A stretch of DNA of 64,000 nucleotides from Chryseobacterium aquaeductus (GTDB taxonomy: Bacteria; Bacteroidota; Bacteroidia; Flavobacteriales; Weeksellaceae), in contig NZ_CAJIMS010000001.1 in assembly GCF_905175375.1 (NCBI RefSeq), positions 1,612,001 to 1,676,000 on the forward strand, in the 5' to 3' direction. This document shows, one piece after another, positions 34,156 to 42,241 of this stretch (the first letter of the stretch is position 1; each line of letters opens with the position of its first letter). The position numbers and the translations under genes were made by a program. Under the pieces are notes generated by a model. The model had not been told where the DNA came from. It made no database searches and saw nothing but the letters and a program-made list of their open reading frames with translations.

Positions 34156-35397
34156 TTAATTTTCCTGAAATGATAAATCGGTTTCAAATTTGTCTCTCAA
34201 TTGAGATACGGCAAATAAGGCAACAGCAATGGAAAAAAACGCAACAACAGCACCACTCAGTACCAGTCCCACATGGGGTTTTATGGGATCAAAAAAGCAG
34301 ATGCTTAAAGGAATTAACGCTCCTCTAATAAGGTTGGGAACGGTAGTGGCAACCGTAGAACGTAAGTTCGTACCAAACTGTTCCACACTGTTTAATATTA
34401 GCACTCCCCAATAGCCTGTTCCGCATCCTAAAAATGCTATTTTTATATAGAATATGGTATCAGTTGGGGTGGGCAAAAATAAGAATACAGCCACCGAAAC
34501 TATTTGTATCACCAAAAACAGATACAATACTTTTTTTCTGCTTTTCCATTTTTTACTGAGCCATGTACCCAATATATCGAAAATAGAAACACTCAAATAG
34601 CAGAATAATACACATAATGCAGGATTGATATCACTTAGCCCCTTCGCATTACCATATTCGGGAGATAGGGTAATGAAATTACCAATGATAAAAAATACAG
34701 GAAGTCCTACCAATACGCAATACAGGAATTTAAGCATCCGCTTTTTATCGCTGAATAATAAGGTAAGAGAACCTCTGTTGGTATTCTCATTATTTAAAAA
34801 CAAAGAAGATTCTTTAATGCTTACTCTGAAAACAAGCAGTAATATTCCGAAAATAGCTCCCAAAATAAACAGGAATCTCCAGCTTGAAACACCCCAGATC
34901 ATCTGTCCTTTTAAAAAATAAGCCAAAGCTCCTGCGGTGACAGCTCCGAGCATTCCGGAAGAAGTAATAATAAGTCCCGCTTTGGTTCTTTGTTCTTTCG
35001 ACATAAGCTCACTTACTAAAGTAATTCCCACTCCCAGTTCTCCTGCCAAGCCCAAGCCCGCAACAAATCTGCAGATCTGATAGGAAAGAATATCGGTTAC
35101 AAAAGCATTGAATAAATTCGCCAGTGTATAGGTACCTATTGACAGGAATAATACGGATAATCTGCCTTTTTTATCGGCTAATATTCCCCATAAAAAACCA
35201 CCTACCAGCATACCCAAAACAGTAAGATTCATTAAGTTTTTAGTGTAAGCAGTGGCAGTGTCTCCCGTGATACCCAATTCTTTTAAACTGGCAGTTCTTA
35301 CGGAACTGAACAGTAACAGGTCATATAAATCTACAAAATATCCCAATGCTACAGCGATAGCAGGAATCCATACTTTCATTTCATTTTTTGATTTCAT
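34156..35397 (-). CDS. MFS transporter (metabolite:H+ symporter type)
   Basis: 413 aa with twelve predicted membrane segments. The loop 2-3 motif of the superfamily is GGFLWGILADKKGRLSVL, and the second signature is QICRFVAGLGLAGELGVG with LVSELMSKEQR, as in the metabolite:H+ symporter branch. It sits between the GHKL-protease gene and the thioesterase gene on one leftward transcript, with small gaps. Import or export of a small acid is possible, and the substrate cannot be read from the sequence. Confidence 0.85.
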   Translation of the reverse strand: MKSKNEMKVWIPAIAVALGYFVDLYDLLLFSSVRTASLKELGITGDTATAYTKNLMNLTVLGMLVGGFLWGILADKKGRLSVLFLSIGTYTLANLFNAFVTDILSYQICRFVAGLGLAGELGVGITLVSELMSKEQRTKAGLIITSSGMLGAVTAGALAYFLKGQMIWGVSSWRFLFILGAIFGILLLVFRVSIKESSLFLNNENTNRGSLTLLFSDKKRMLKFLYCVLVGLPVFFIIGNFITLSPEYGNAKGLSDINPALCVLFCYLSVSIFDILGTWLSKKWKSRKKVLYLFLVIQIVSVAVFLFLPTPTDTIFYIKIAFLGCGTGYWGVLILNSVEQFGTNLRSTVATTVPNLIRGALIPLSICFFDPIKPHVGLVLSGAVVAFFSIAVALFAVSQLRDKFETDLSFQEN

Positions 35398-35413
35398 ATT
35401 TTTTTATAAACGG

Positions 35414-37000
35414 TTATGATTGATTATACAATAGAAAGAAATCCTCATCGGGGATTTTTTCAATAATGAGTTTCATTTGAGTGGGTGTCAAACTGTTTTT
35501 TACCGATTGAAGCGATTCTTTAGAAGAATTTCTATCCGATTCGCTTTCAATAAGCTGTATAGATTGAGTCCATTTTTGCTCCCATTGTTTTAGGTTTTGA
35601 ATGATCGATTCATTTTTAAGGATGAGTGCAATAAAATAGGTCAACGCATCCGAAAAGGTACGGCTTCCGTCACTTCCATAAATATGAGCCCACTCGTGCA
35701 GGAGTACTGCTAAAGCATCACTGAATGAGAAAGTAAAAAATACTTTATTCAAAAAAATATGTTGCTCACGGTAGTTGCGTTTTTGTTTTAATTCTCCGAT
35801 TACTTCATCGTTTTGTCCAACAGTATATTTGGCATTTTCAAAATTTTTATATAAGTCATGGGATAATTCCTTTATAAATTCCGATAAAATATTTATACTC
35901 AATTTTTCATAGGAGGTAAGTCCCCGCGTATAGGTTTTATTGAGCACTTCTTTTCTTTTTTTAATCATTTCCTCAGCTACCGTACGAATTGATTTCATTT
36001 TAAATTTGCTCATATAAGATGGGCAAGAATGATAATTAAGATGATCAAATTCTGCTTGTACTTTGCTCATTTCCAATCTGAGTTCCATATCCTCTTTTTC
36101 CTCTTTACCTTTAGCATAGTAGTGATCAGGAAATGAAACCTTCCAATCATTATATGCTCTTGTTTCTGCAATCAATGCTAACAGCCAATGTCCTTTTTCC
36201 CAAAAAGGCTGGAACTCCGGCAAAATGGATTTCATGTAATGATTATTAAAATTTTTAAATATGTATTTCAGCAATCGATCCAGGACGTCTTTCTTAAAAG
36301 CTTTTCGGTCTCTATCGTGTGCGATTTCTTTATCTACATTAACATAGGATCGGTTGCATACAATGACCAAGGGCACATCTATTTTAGAACGCATCAATTT
36401 TTTATAAAAGACATAGCCTTCTGAAGTTGAGGATTTATAAATAAAAATATCATTGGTGGCATCATTGGAATACGTTTTCTCTAAAAGAGAAGCAAACAGA
36501 GGATTTTTTTCATGATAAAAATATTTCAAACCAAAAGTAAATTCTGCAAGCAGTTTCTTTGTACAGTTTTTTACAATTAATTTAGAGCCTTCAAAAGCTG
36601 TATTTAATTCAGATACTTCGCATTTGAGAATCTGCATTTCTCCCTTTCCGATGGTTGCTTTTTCAAAAAAGTAATGCAATTGTCTATTTCCTACGATAAA
36701 AGTAATATCACAGTTCCAGTTTCGCATGGCATTTAACAATGCGGCTTTCCAACCTTCACCATATTGTCCAATGCTGCTTTCATCGTCTTTCTTATGACTT
36801 CCTAAATAGATTAATTGCTGATAATCGAATATTTCGGGAGCCGTTATCTCTGCTGTGGTATCAGTAATGGTAATCTGAATAGCATCAATGGGATTAGCAT
36901 CATAAAAATTTTGCAGAAAATCCCGCACGACTTCCATTTCATCCCACGTTACACCCCATTTATCCGTAATCTTGGTGTCAATTATTTCTTTCATATACAT
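35414..37000 (-). CDS. GHKL ATPase fused to an HExxH metalloprotease-like domain
   Basis: 528 aa. The N-terminus resembles Hsp90/MutL-type ATPases: N box VRDFLQNFYDAN (Asn31, Asp34), and GQYGEGWKAALL at 78-88 in place of the G2 box. The middle is charged and helical. Near the C-terminus AVLLHEWAHIYGSDG gives a zinc-protease HExxH motif (His435, Glu436, His439), with a possible third ligand in the following SRTFSDAL. There is no signal peptide, so it is cytoplasmic. First gene of the operon, with a shared palindromic operator 50-66 bases upstream. I know no characterised protein of this layout. Confidence 0.75.
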   Translation of the reverse strand: MYMKEIIDTKITDKWGVTWDEMEVVRDFLQNFYDANPIDAIQITITDTTAEITAPEIFDYQQLIYLGSHKKDDESSIGQYGEGWKAALLNAMRNWNCDITFIVGNRQLHYFFEKATIGKGEMQILKCEVSELNTAFEGSKLIVKNCTKKLLAEFTFGLKYFYHEKNPLFASLLEKTYSNDATNDIFIYKSSTSEGYVFYKKLMRSKIDVPLVIVCNRSYVNVDKEIAHDRDRKAFKKDVLDRLLKYIFKNFNNHYMKSILPEFQPFWEKGHWLLALIAETRAYNDWKVSFPDHYYAKGKEEKEDMELRLEMSKVQAEFDHLNYHSCPSYMSKFKMKSIRTVAEEMIKKRKEVLNKTYTRGLTSYEKLSINILSEFIKELSHDLYKNFENAKYTVGQNDEVIGELKQKRNYREQHIFLNKVFFTFSFSDALAVLLHEWAHIYGSDGSRTFSDALTYFIALILKNESIIQNLKQWEQKWTQSIQLIESESDRNSSKESLQSVKNSLTPTQMKLIIEKIPDEDFFLLYNQS

Positions 37001-37020
37001 GATATTTTGAATTCTGACAA

Positions 37021-37066
37021 CAAACCTATTTATTTCAAAAAAAAGATTGTTACGGTTTTGCCGTAA
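37021..37066 (-). promoter_or_regulatory. Operator palindrome and -7 box of the GHKL-protease operon
   Basis: On the minus strand TTACGGCAAAACCGTAA (37050-37066) is followed after 21 bases by TAGGTTTG (37021-37028, TAnnTTTG). The palindrome takes the place of the -33 box. The same arrangement occurs at 37598-37642 and 41683-41728. Confidence 0.75.
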
Positions 37067-37099
37067 CGAGTATATTTTTATACTTCTTTTTCATAGAAA

Positions 37100-37333
37100 A
37101 TGCTAAAAATAGCCATTCACCATTTAAAAGAGATCAACCACTCACGAACGGCATACATTCACATAAACCCTTGTTTTTGAGAGTGTTTTTCCGGCGACGG
37201 TATTTTAATTTTGTCCACAGGAAATTCGAATTTCTACTCGAGCTGAAAAGAAAATGAAACAGTAAATCAGGAGAAAATTTACGTTTTGTCTTCTTTGTTT
37301 TTTCTCCACGATTATTTCACGAAAGAAGCTTAA
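37100..37333 (+). CDS. Small protein open only with TGA read as Gly
   Basis: ATG at 37100 to TAA at 37331, 77 aa, with two in-frame TGA codons, in INPCF-G-ECFSGDG and NFYSS-G-KENETV. There is no other stop in the frame. The sequence looks protein-like with host-like codon use, but the family is not known. It begins 34 bases to the right of the operator palindrome at 37050-37066, on the opposite strand to the GHKL-protease operon. It could be a divergent target of the same regulator. Confidence 0.5.
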
Positions 37334-37380
37334 AAACTACAAGCTCACCTTTTCTATGTCTAATTTTTAACATTTAACTT

Positions 37381-37530
37381 ATGAAAGCACATTATTTATG
37401 GTATGCTGTGTTGCTGTTATTTTCTTTAAGTCTTGTATCATGTTATGAAGATATCCCTGTGACACCTTCTACGTCTCAACAAACAGCACAGGATCATGCA
37501 GATAAAGGAGATGATTTTCCAAAAAAATAA
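37381..37530 (+). CDS. Small lipoprotein
   Basis: 49 aa: a signal sequence MKAHYLWYAVLLLFSLSLVS, lipid-acceptor Cys21, and a short hydrophilic tail rich in Thr, Gln and Asp. ATG start, TAA stop, no TGA. It lies between the divergent operon and the TPR-kinase gene. Many small lipoproteins of this size accompany sensor genes. No function can be assigned. Confidence 0.6.
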   Translation: MKAHYLWYAVLLLFSLSLVSCYEDIPVTPSTSQQTAQDHADKGDDFPKK

Positions 37531-37597
37531 ATCATTTTTTTATAACATAATCATGGCAATGCTTTTATCCATAAGAGCATTGCCATTTATTTTGATT

Positions 37598-37642
37598 TTA
37601 CGGCAAAACCGTAATTTTTTAGTTTCAATACACTTACTTTTG
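37598..37642 (+). promoter_or_regulatory. Operator palindrome and -7 box of the TPR-kinase operon
   Basis: TTACGGCAAAACCGTAA (37598-37614) followed after 20 bases by TACTTTTG (37635-37642, TAnnTTTG). The gene starts 22 bases further on. Same layout as at 37021-37066 and 41683-41728. Confidence 0.8.
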
Positions 37643-37664
37643 TGATATAATTTATTGAATTCAA

Positions 37665-39677
37665 ATGTATAGGTCTTGCTTATTTTTTTGTATTGTATTG
37701 ATTACAAACACGCTTCTTTTTTCTCAGCAGAGAAATTCGGGAGCGAAAATTTTATTGGAACAATCAAAAAACGACAGTACTTATTCCTTGGAAGAGCGGA
37801 TTATCCATGCACAAAAAGCATTTCGGATTTTGTCTGTTGGATCCAATTTAGAAACTCAAGATTGCAGCGAACAGCTCGCTTCTTTATATCAGGAAGCAGA
37901 AAATTACGATTCCTTAAACAAATATGCCAGGATTTCTTTACAGATTGCCAATCAAAGAAATGACAAATTAGGAGTAGGGAGAGTTCACAGTATTTTAGGA
38001 AGTTATTTTTATGAAAAGAATGAAAGCGATACCCTTGCTTATTATCATTTTCAGCAGGCGCAAAAGGTGCTTTCTCTTACCAAAGATTCAGCAGCCATCA
38101 TTAAGAATTTATTGCGTATTGCTATTTTAGAAAAGAACAGCCGTGATTTTCTCCACAGCAAAGAAAGTTCATTTCGTGCTTTAGAGTATGAACCCAAAGA
38201 TAAAAGGCTGTTGTCTTCTATTTACAATAATTTGGGCATTGTATATGATGAATTGGGAGATTTGAAGCATGCTGTTATGTATCATCACCAAGCTTATGAA
38301 TTAAGAAAAGAGTTACAGCTTGTCAATTTAGAAATCCAGTCCTTAAACAATATAGCCACAGCTTATAAAGACCATCATCAGTATCCGAAAGCCCATTTGT
38401 ATTACAAAAAGGCATTCGATTATGGAAGGTCTTTACTAAAAAAATATCCCAGAGAATATGCCCGGATTATCGATAACCAAGCTCATTTGGCGTTGTTGGA
38501 AGGAAAAAAAGAGGTGTTGAATGATTTTCTGCAATCATTACAAATCAGGCAGAAAGAAGAAGATCAGGCGGGTATTGTTATCAGTGAGCTGCATTTGGGA
38601 GAATATTATTTACAATTTGGCTCAATAGAAAAAGCGGTACAAATGGCTGAAAATGTGTATTCCACAGCTCTTGACACCCATAACTACAGAGATGCTTTAA
38701 GCGGTTTGAAATTATTACAACAATGTTATCAGAAACAAGGATTATCAGCTAAAGCATTGTTGTATGCCCAAAAGTACGCTGCATTACTGGAACAAATTCA
38801 TGATCATGAATTGAAAATAAATGAGAAATATGCAGATATCCGATACAATTCAAAACAATTGAAAAAAAACAATGCGTTGTTGGCGCAAAGAAATATTCTG
38901 CAAATTCAATATAAATGGGCAGGCATTGGGACTGCCGTCGTATTGTTTCTGTTACTTATGTTCAGTTTTCTATGGATGAAGCAAAAAATCAAGAATAAAA
39001 AATTAGAGTATCAGCAAAAAGAACAACGGTACAATCAGGATATTTTTACTTTAATGTCCGATAACCAGCAAAAATTAAAGGAAGGGCAGGAAAGAGAACG
39101 AAACCGTATTCAGAAAGAGTTGCACGATGGCATTATTAATGAGTTGTATGGGATTCGTATTGCGTTGGAGGGACTGAATAATGATGAGAATCCTGAAACA
39201 AACCGATTGCGGAGAAAGTATATTCAAAGAATAAATGATATTGAAAATCAGATCAAAGATATGGTTAATGATCTGGATCTTTCTTTGGATACATCCAATG
39301 CTTTTTTAACCATGCTCAACACTTTTTTCAAAGAAAAGGAGATTTTTCCCATCCGGAGTATTCACAATTCAGAGTCGGTACAATGGGAGAAAATTTCTTC
39401 AGCCGTTAAGATCAATATATACCGGATTATTCAGGAAACGTTCCACAATACCGTTAAATATTCCAAAGCTCAGGCGTATCAGTTACAATTTACATATGAT
39501 GAAAAAATGTTGAAAATAGAAATTTCAGATGATGGAATAGGAAGTACCCATTTGTATTCCTTATCAGGAATGGGAATTAAAAATATCAGGCAGCGGGTTT
39601 CTGACATCAACGGAACGGTTACCATACGTAATGTCCATAATACAGCAGTATCCTATGAAATACACATCCCTATATAA
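37665..39677 (+). CDS. TPR-containing sensor histidine kinase (HisKA_3/NarL type)
   Basis: 670 aa. A signal peptide (FFCIVLITNTLLFSQQ) leads into a periplasmic region of tetratricopeptide repeats (about 60-390, for example SSIYNNLGIVYDELGDLKHAV). Next come one membrane segment (about 416-436, GIGTAVVLFLLLMFSFLWM), a coiled coil and a HisKA_3 domain with phospho-acceptor His487 in QKELHDGIINELYGIR. The C-terminal ATPase has IIQETFHNTVKYSKA and SDDGIGS...GMGIKNIRQRV. It is followed directly by its response-regulator gene. An operator palindrome controls the operon. Confidence 0.88.
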   Translation: MYRSCLFFCIVLITNTLLFSQQRNSGAKILLEQSKNDSTYSLEERIIHAQKAFRILSVGSNLETQDCSEQLASLYQEAENYDSLNKYARISLQIANQRNDKLGVGRVHSILGSYFYEKNESDTLAYYHFQQAQKVLSLTKDSAAIIKNLLRIAILEKNSRDFLHSKESSFRALEYEPKDKRLLSSIYNNLGIVYDELGDLKHAVMYHHQAYELRKELQLVNLEIQSLNNIATAYKDHHQYPKAHLYYKKAFDYGRSLLKKYPREYARIIDNQAHLALLEGKKEVLNDFLQSLQIRQKEEDQAGIVISELHLGEYYLQFGSIEKAVQMAENVYSTALDTHNYRDALSGLKLLQQCYQKQGLSAKALLYAQKYAALLEQIHDHELKINEKYADIRYNSKQLKKNNALLAQRNILQIQYKWAGIGTAVVLFLLLMFSFLWMKQKIKNKKLEYQQKEQRYNQDIFTLMSDNQQKLKEGQERERNRIQKELHDGIINELYGIRIALEGLNNDENPETNRLRRKYIQRINDIENQIKDMVNDLDLSLDTSNAFLTMLNTFFKEKEIFPIRSIHNSESVQWEKISSAVKINIYRIIQETFHNTVKYSKAQAYQLQFTYDEKMLKIEISDDGIGSTHLYSLSGMGIKNIRQRVSDINGTVTIRNVHNTAVSYEIHIPI

Positions 39678-40007
39678 ATGAAAGAAGCACTAAAATTATT
39701 GATGATAGACGACTCCCGAACCATTCGGGACAGTTATGAAATTGTAATTCATCGGTTACAGCAAACGTTTACCGTAGAATATGCCATTGTGGGGACTGCG
39801 GATGAAGCGTTGAACCGGGTAAACTTTGCGGCTCAATCTCCTTACCATATTGTCTGTGTGGATATTGAACTCTTGCACACTTCACGAGATCCGTCTATTA
39901 TTTCAGGAGAAGACTTGGCGTTGCGTATCAAAGAAGTGTAAGTCTCCCCAAAAACTGGACATTTTATAACCCTAAAGTTATTAAGAAAAAACGATTAATT
40001 TTAGGTT

Positions 40008-40277
40008 ATGAGAACGAGCAAATTTACAGACAGCCAAATTTTGGCTATTTTAAAGGAGTATGAGACGGGGCAAACTGCCAAAGAATTGTCTCGGAAATAT
40101 GGATTCCATTATCAGACTTTGCACGATTGGAAAAAGAAATTCAGCGGGATTAATTCTACCAAAGAATTGGCAAAAATTAAAGAACTGGAATCAGAGAATA
40201 ATCGCTTGAAAAAGATGTTTGCCAATCTTAGTCTGGAACATGAAGCACTGAAAGACGTACTCTCAAAAAAGTGGTAA
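40008..40277 (+). CDS. IS3-family transposase OrfA
   Basis: 89 aa. An N-terminal helix-turn-helix (RTSKFTDSQILAILKEYETG, LSRKYGFHYQTLHDWKKKF) that binds the IS ends, then a leucine-zipper-like coiled coil (IKELESENNRLKKMFANLSL). Typical size and layout for OrfA. It ends just after an A6G run at 40265-40271, the usual place for a programmed -1 frameshift into OrfB. Confidence 0.92.
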   Translation: MRTSKFTDSQILAILKEYETGQTAKELSRKYGFHYQTLHDWKKKFSGINSTKELAKIKELESENNRLKKMFANLSLEHEALKDVLSKKW

Positions 40278-41164
40278 AGCCTGCCACAAAACGGGAAGTG
40301 GTCACTTATCTAGTTTCGGAATATCCGATGAACATTCGGCAGGCGTGTAAATCTTTGAATTTGGAGCGAAGCAGCTATTACTATCATCCCAAAAGAAAAG
40401 ATGATACGGACGTAATTGATTGCCTGAATCATCTTTCTGAAAAGCATCCCAGCTATGGATTCAAGAAAATGTTTCACAGTCTTCGTAATGAGGGTTTTGG
40501 TTGGAATCATAAGAAAGTATATAGAGTTTACAAGAAACTGGGACTGAATATTTTGAGAAAAAGCAGGAGAAGACTTGCTTCAAGAGAAAGACAAAACTTG
40601 GAAGTTCCTGAAAAATACAATGAAGTTTGGAGTATGGACTTTATGAGTGATTCTTTGTTTAACTCAAGACGATTCAGAACGTTGAACATTATTGATGATT
40701 ATAACAGAGAATCGATTTGGATTGAAGTTGGGCTTTCCATTGGAGCAATGCATATGACCGATCTATTGGAATGGATTGTAAAGGAAAGAGGAAAACCGAA
40801 AGCAATACGAACAGATAATGGTCCCGAGTTTACGAGTTCTGTTTTCACGAGTTGGTGTCATAAACACAGAATTGAAATCCGGTACATTCAACCGGGAAAA
40901 CCTGTTCAGAATGCTTTTATTGAAAGGTTCAACAGAAGCTATAGGACGGAGGTTCTGGATGCAAGAATCTTCAATAATTTGGTAGAAGTACGGGAAATAA
41001 CTTCTGATTGGATGGAGCATTACAATAATAACAGACCTCATGAAAGCTTGGGAAACCTATCTCCAATGCAGTATTTGTTGAAAAAGGAAAACTCGTCAGA
41101 CGGTAATCCCAACACCGAGTTTTCTCCTTTTCAACAAATTTTGCCAACATCAACAACAGAATGA
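40271..41164 (+). CDS. IS3-family transposase OrfB (DDE integrase)
   Basis: 297 aa in the -1 frame relative to OrfA. The first codon in frame is GTG, and expression is probably as an OrfAB fusion by -1 slippage on A-AAA-AAG. The DDE core is visible: VWSMDFMSDSL (Asp), IRTDNGPEFTS (Asp) and NAFIERFNRSYRTEVL (Glu), with the N-terminal HTH_21 region (SYYYHPKR, HPSYGFKKMFHSLR). The frame is complete. Confidence 0.92.
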   Translation: MVKPATKREVVTYLVSEYPMNIRQACKSLNLERSSYYYHPKRKDDTDVIDCLNHLSEKHPSYGFKKMFHSLRNEGFGWNHKKVYRVYKKLGLNILRKSRRRLASRERQNLEVPEKYNEVWSMDFMSDSLFNSRRFRTLNIIDDYNRESIWIEVGLSIGAMHMTDLLEWIVKERGKPKAIRTDNGPEFTSSVFTSWCHKHRIEIRYIQPGKPVQNAFIERFNRSYRTEVLDARIFNNLVEVREITSDWMEHYNNNRPHESLGNLSPMQYLLKKENSSDGNPNTEFSPFQQILPTSTTE

Positions 41165-41682
41165 AATATTTTATAGTTTTGCAAAACAAAATGAGGGTAT
41201 AATTCTGTCCAACGTTCGGGGAGACTTACAGAAGTACAGCCAAAAACAAAAATCATCGTCATTACCAATCACGAAAAGAAGGAACGTATCCGTTATATTT
41301 ATAACACTTTACAACCTGAATCACTATTGATAAAATTACAGGCAGGTTTTGATGATATTTGTCGTGCGATTACAGAAGTAAAGAATGGATTTACTTTTTA
41401 CAGCCCTTTAGCAGAAAAGATCATAAAGGATATTGAAAAATACAAAACGGAGCAGCAGGATATTTTAGACACCGTAGATAAGCACATTATATTTTACCTC
41501 AATAAGCATTTTACCCATGCAGAAATAAGTAAGAAAATAGGAAAATCAGAAAGTACCATAGAAAAGAGGAAACGAAAAATGAAAAGTATTTTTGGTTTGG
41601 AGGAGGATTCCGATGCCAATTTATTGAGTCATGCCAAAGATATTGGATTTTTAGATGGATTTCGGGAGTAATTTTTTCTTCA

Positions 41683-41728
41683 TTACGGCAAAACCGTAAT
41701 AAATTGTTTTTTACAGTCTGTACTTTTG
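41683..41728 (+). promoter_or_regulatory. Operator palindrome and -7 box upstream of the 87-aa TGA-containing gene
   Basis: TTACGGCAAAACCGTAA (41683-41699) followed after 21 bases by TACTTTTG (41721-41728). It lies just after the response-regulator stop and 120 bases before the ATG at 41848, so that small gene is the likely target. Confidence 0.75.
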
Positions 41729-41847
41729 ATATATAAATTAGTAGAGTATTACAGATTTTTTCAAATAATGATACCTATTGATTTTGGCTTGACTTTTTAT
41801 CCTAAGTCTTTATAGTGGATTTATTTATCCTTTTAATTACCATTAAT

Positions 41848-42111
41848 ATGAAAAATTCGACCAATCCAACCCATGGCAGACAGGAAGTTCGGAATGCTTA
41901 TTCTGAAGGATGTCAAATCTTAAAGAGTATGTGAGTAAAAGCAGTTCAGGAAGCACAGGAAATTAGAGACCTTCTAATAGAGACCTTTTCTAATAAATCC
42001 GATGCTGCAGAAGTGTGAGAACTATTGGTAGATAATGTCAAAAAAAATAACTCAAAAATTCTTCAAGAGTTCATTGAAGAAAGTAAACCCTCCGATTATC
42101 TTTTAGATTAA
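41848..42111 (+). CDS. Small helical protein, open only with TGA read as Gly
   Basis: ATG at 41848 to TAA at 42109, 87 aa. Two in-frame TGA codons (41932 and 42016) interrupt a frame with no other stop: QILKSM-G-VKAVQEAQEIRD and DAAEV-G-ELLVDNVKKN. The predicted protein is amphipathic and helical throughout, acidic, ending PSDYLLD. I do not know the family. It is preceded by the third copy of the operator palindrome, so it probably belongs to the same regulon as the TPR-kinase operon. Confidence 0.65.
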
Positions 42112-42241
42112 GGAGAGAAAAACTTGTAACAAAACTTTTCCTTTCTTCCACCGAGAGGAATTTTTTTTCAAATTTGTATTTTTATGAATATTCAGATTTG
42201 ATTTATATCTTATTATTAACCAGCAAATTTTAAAATTAATC

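Larger units (their letters stand above)
39937..41230 (+). mobile_element. IS3-family insertion sequence, complete
   Basis: A 1,294-bp element. The inverted repeats begin TGTAAGTCTCCCC (39937) and end GGGGAGACTTACA (41230). Inward similarity continues (ACTGGACATTTTATAACCCT versus AGGGTATAATTCTGTCC). A 4-base target duplication GAAG lies at 39933-39936 and 41231-41234. It carries intact orfA and orfB, so it appears recent and possibly active. It interrupts the response-regulator gene. Confidence 0.92.
39678..41671 (+). pseudogene. LuxR-type response regulator split by an IS3 element
   Basis: The 5' part (39678-39936) encodes a receiver domain (LLMIDDSRTIRDSYE, phospho-acceptor Asp62 in VCVDIELL) that ends inside the IS. 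The 3' part (41235-41671) gives the rest of the receiver (KTKIIVITNHEKKERIRYIY) and a helix-turn-helix output domain (HFTHAEISKKIGKSESTIEKRKRKMKSIFG). Removing the IS and one GAAG copy restores one frame (IKEVQPKTKIIVITN). The intact gene would be the partner of the TPR-kinase and the best candidate to bind the TTACGG palindromes. Now probably inactive. Confidence 0.85.
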
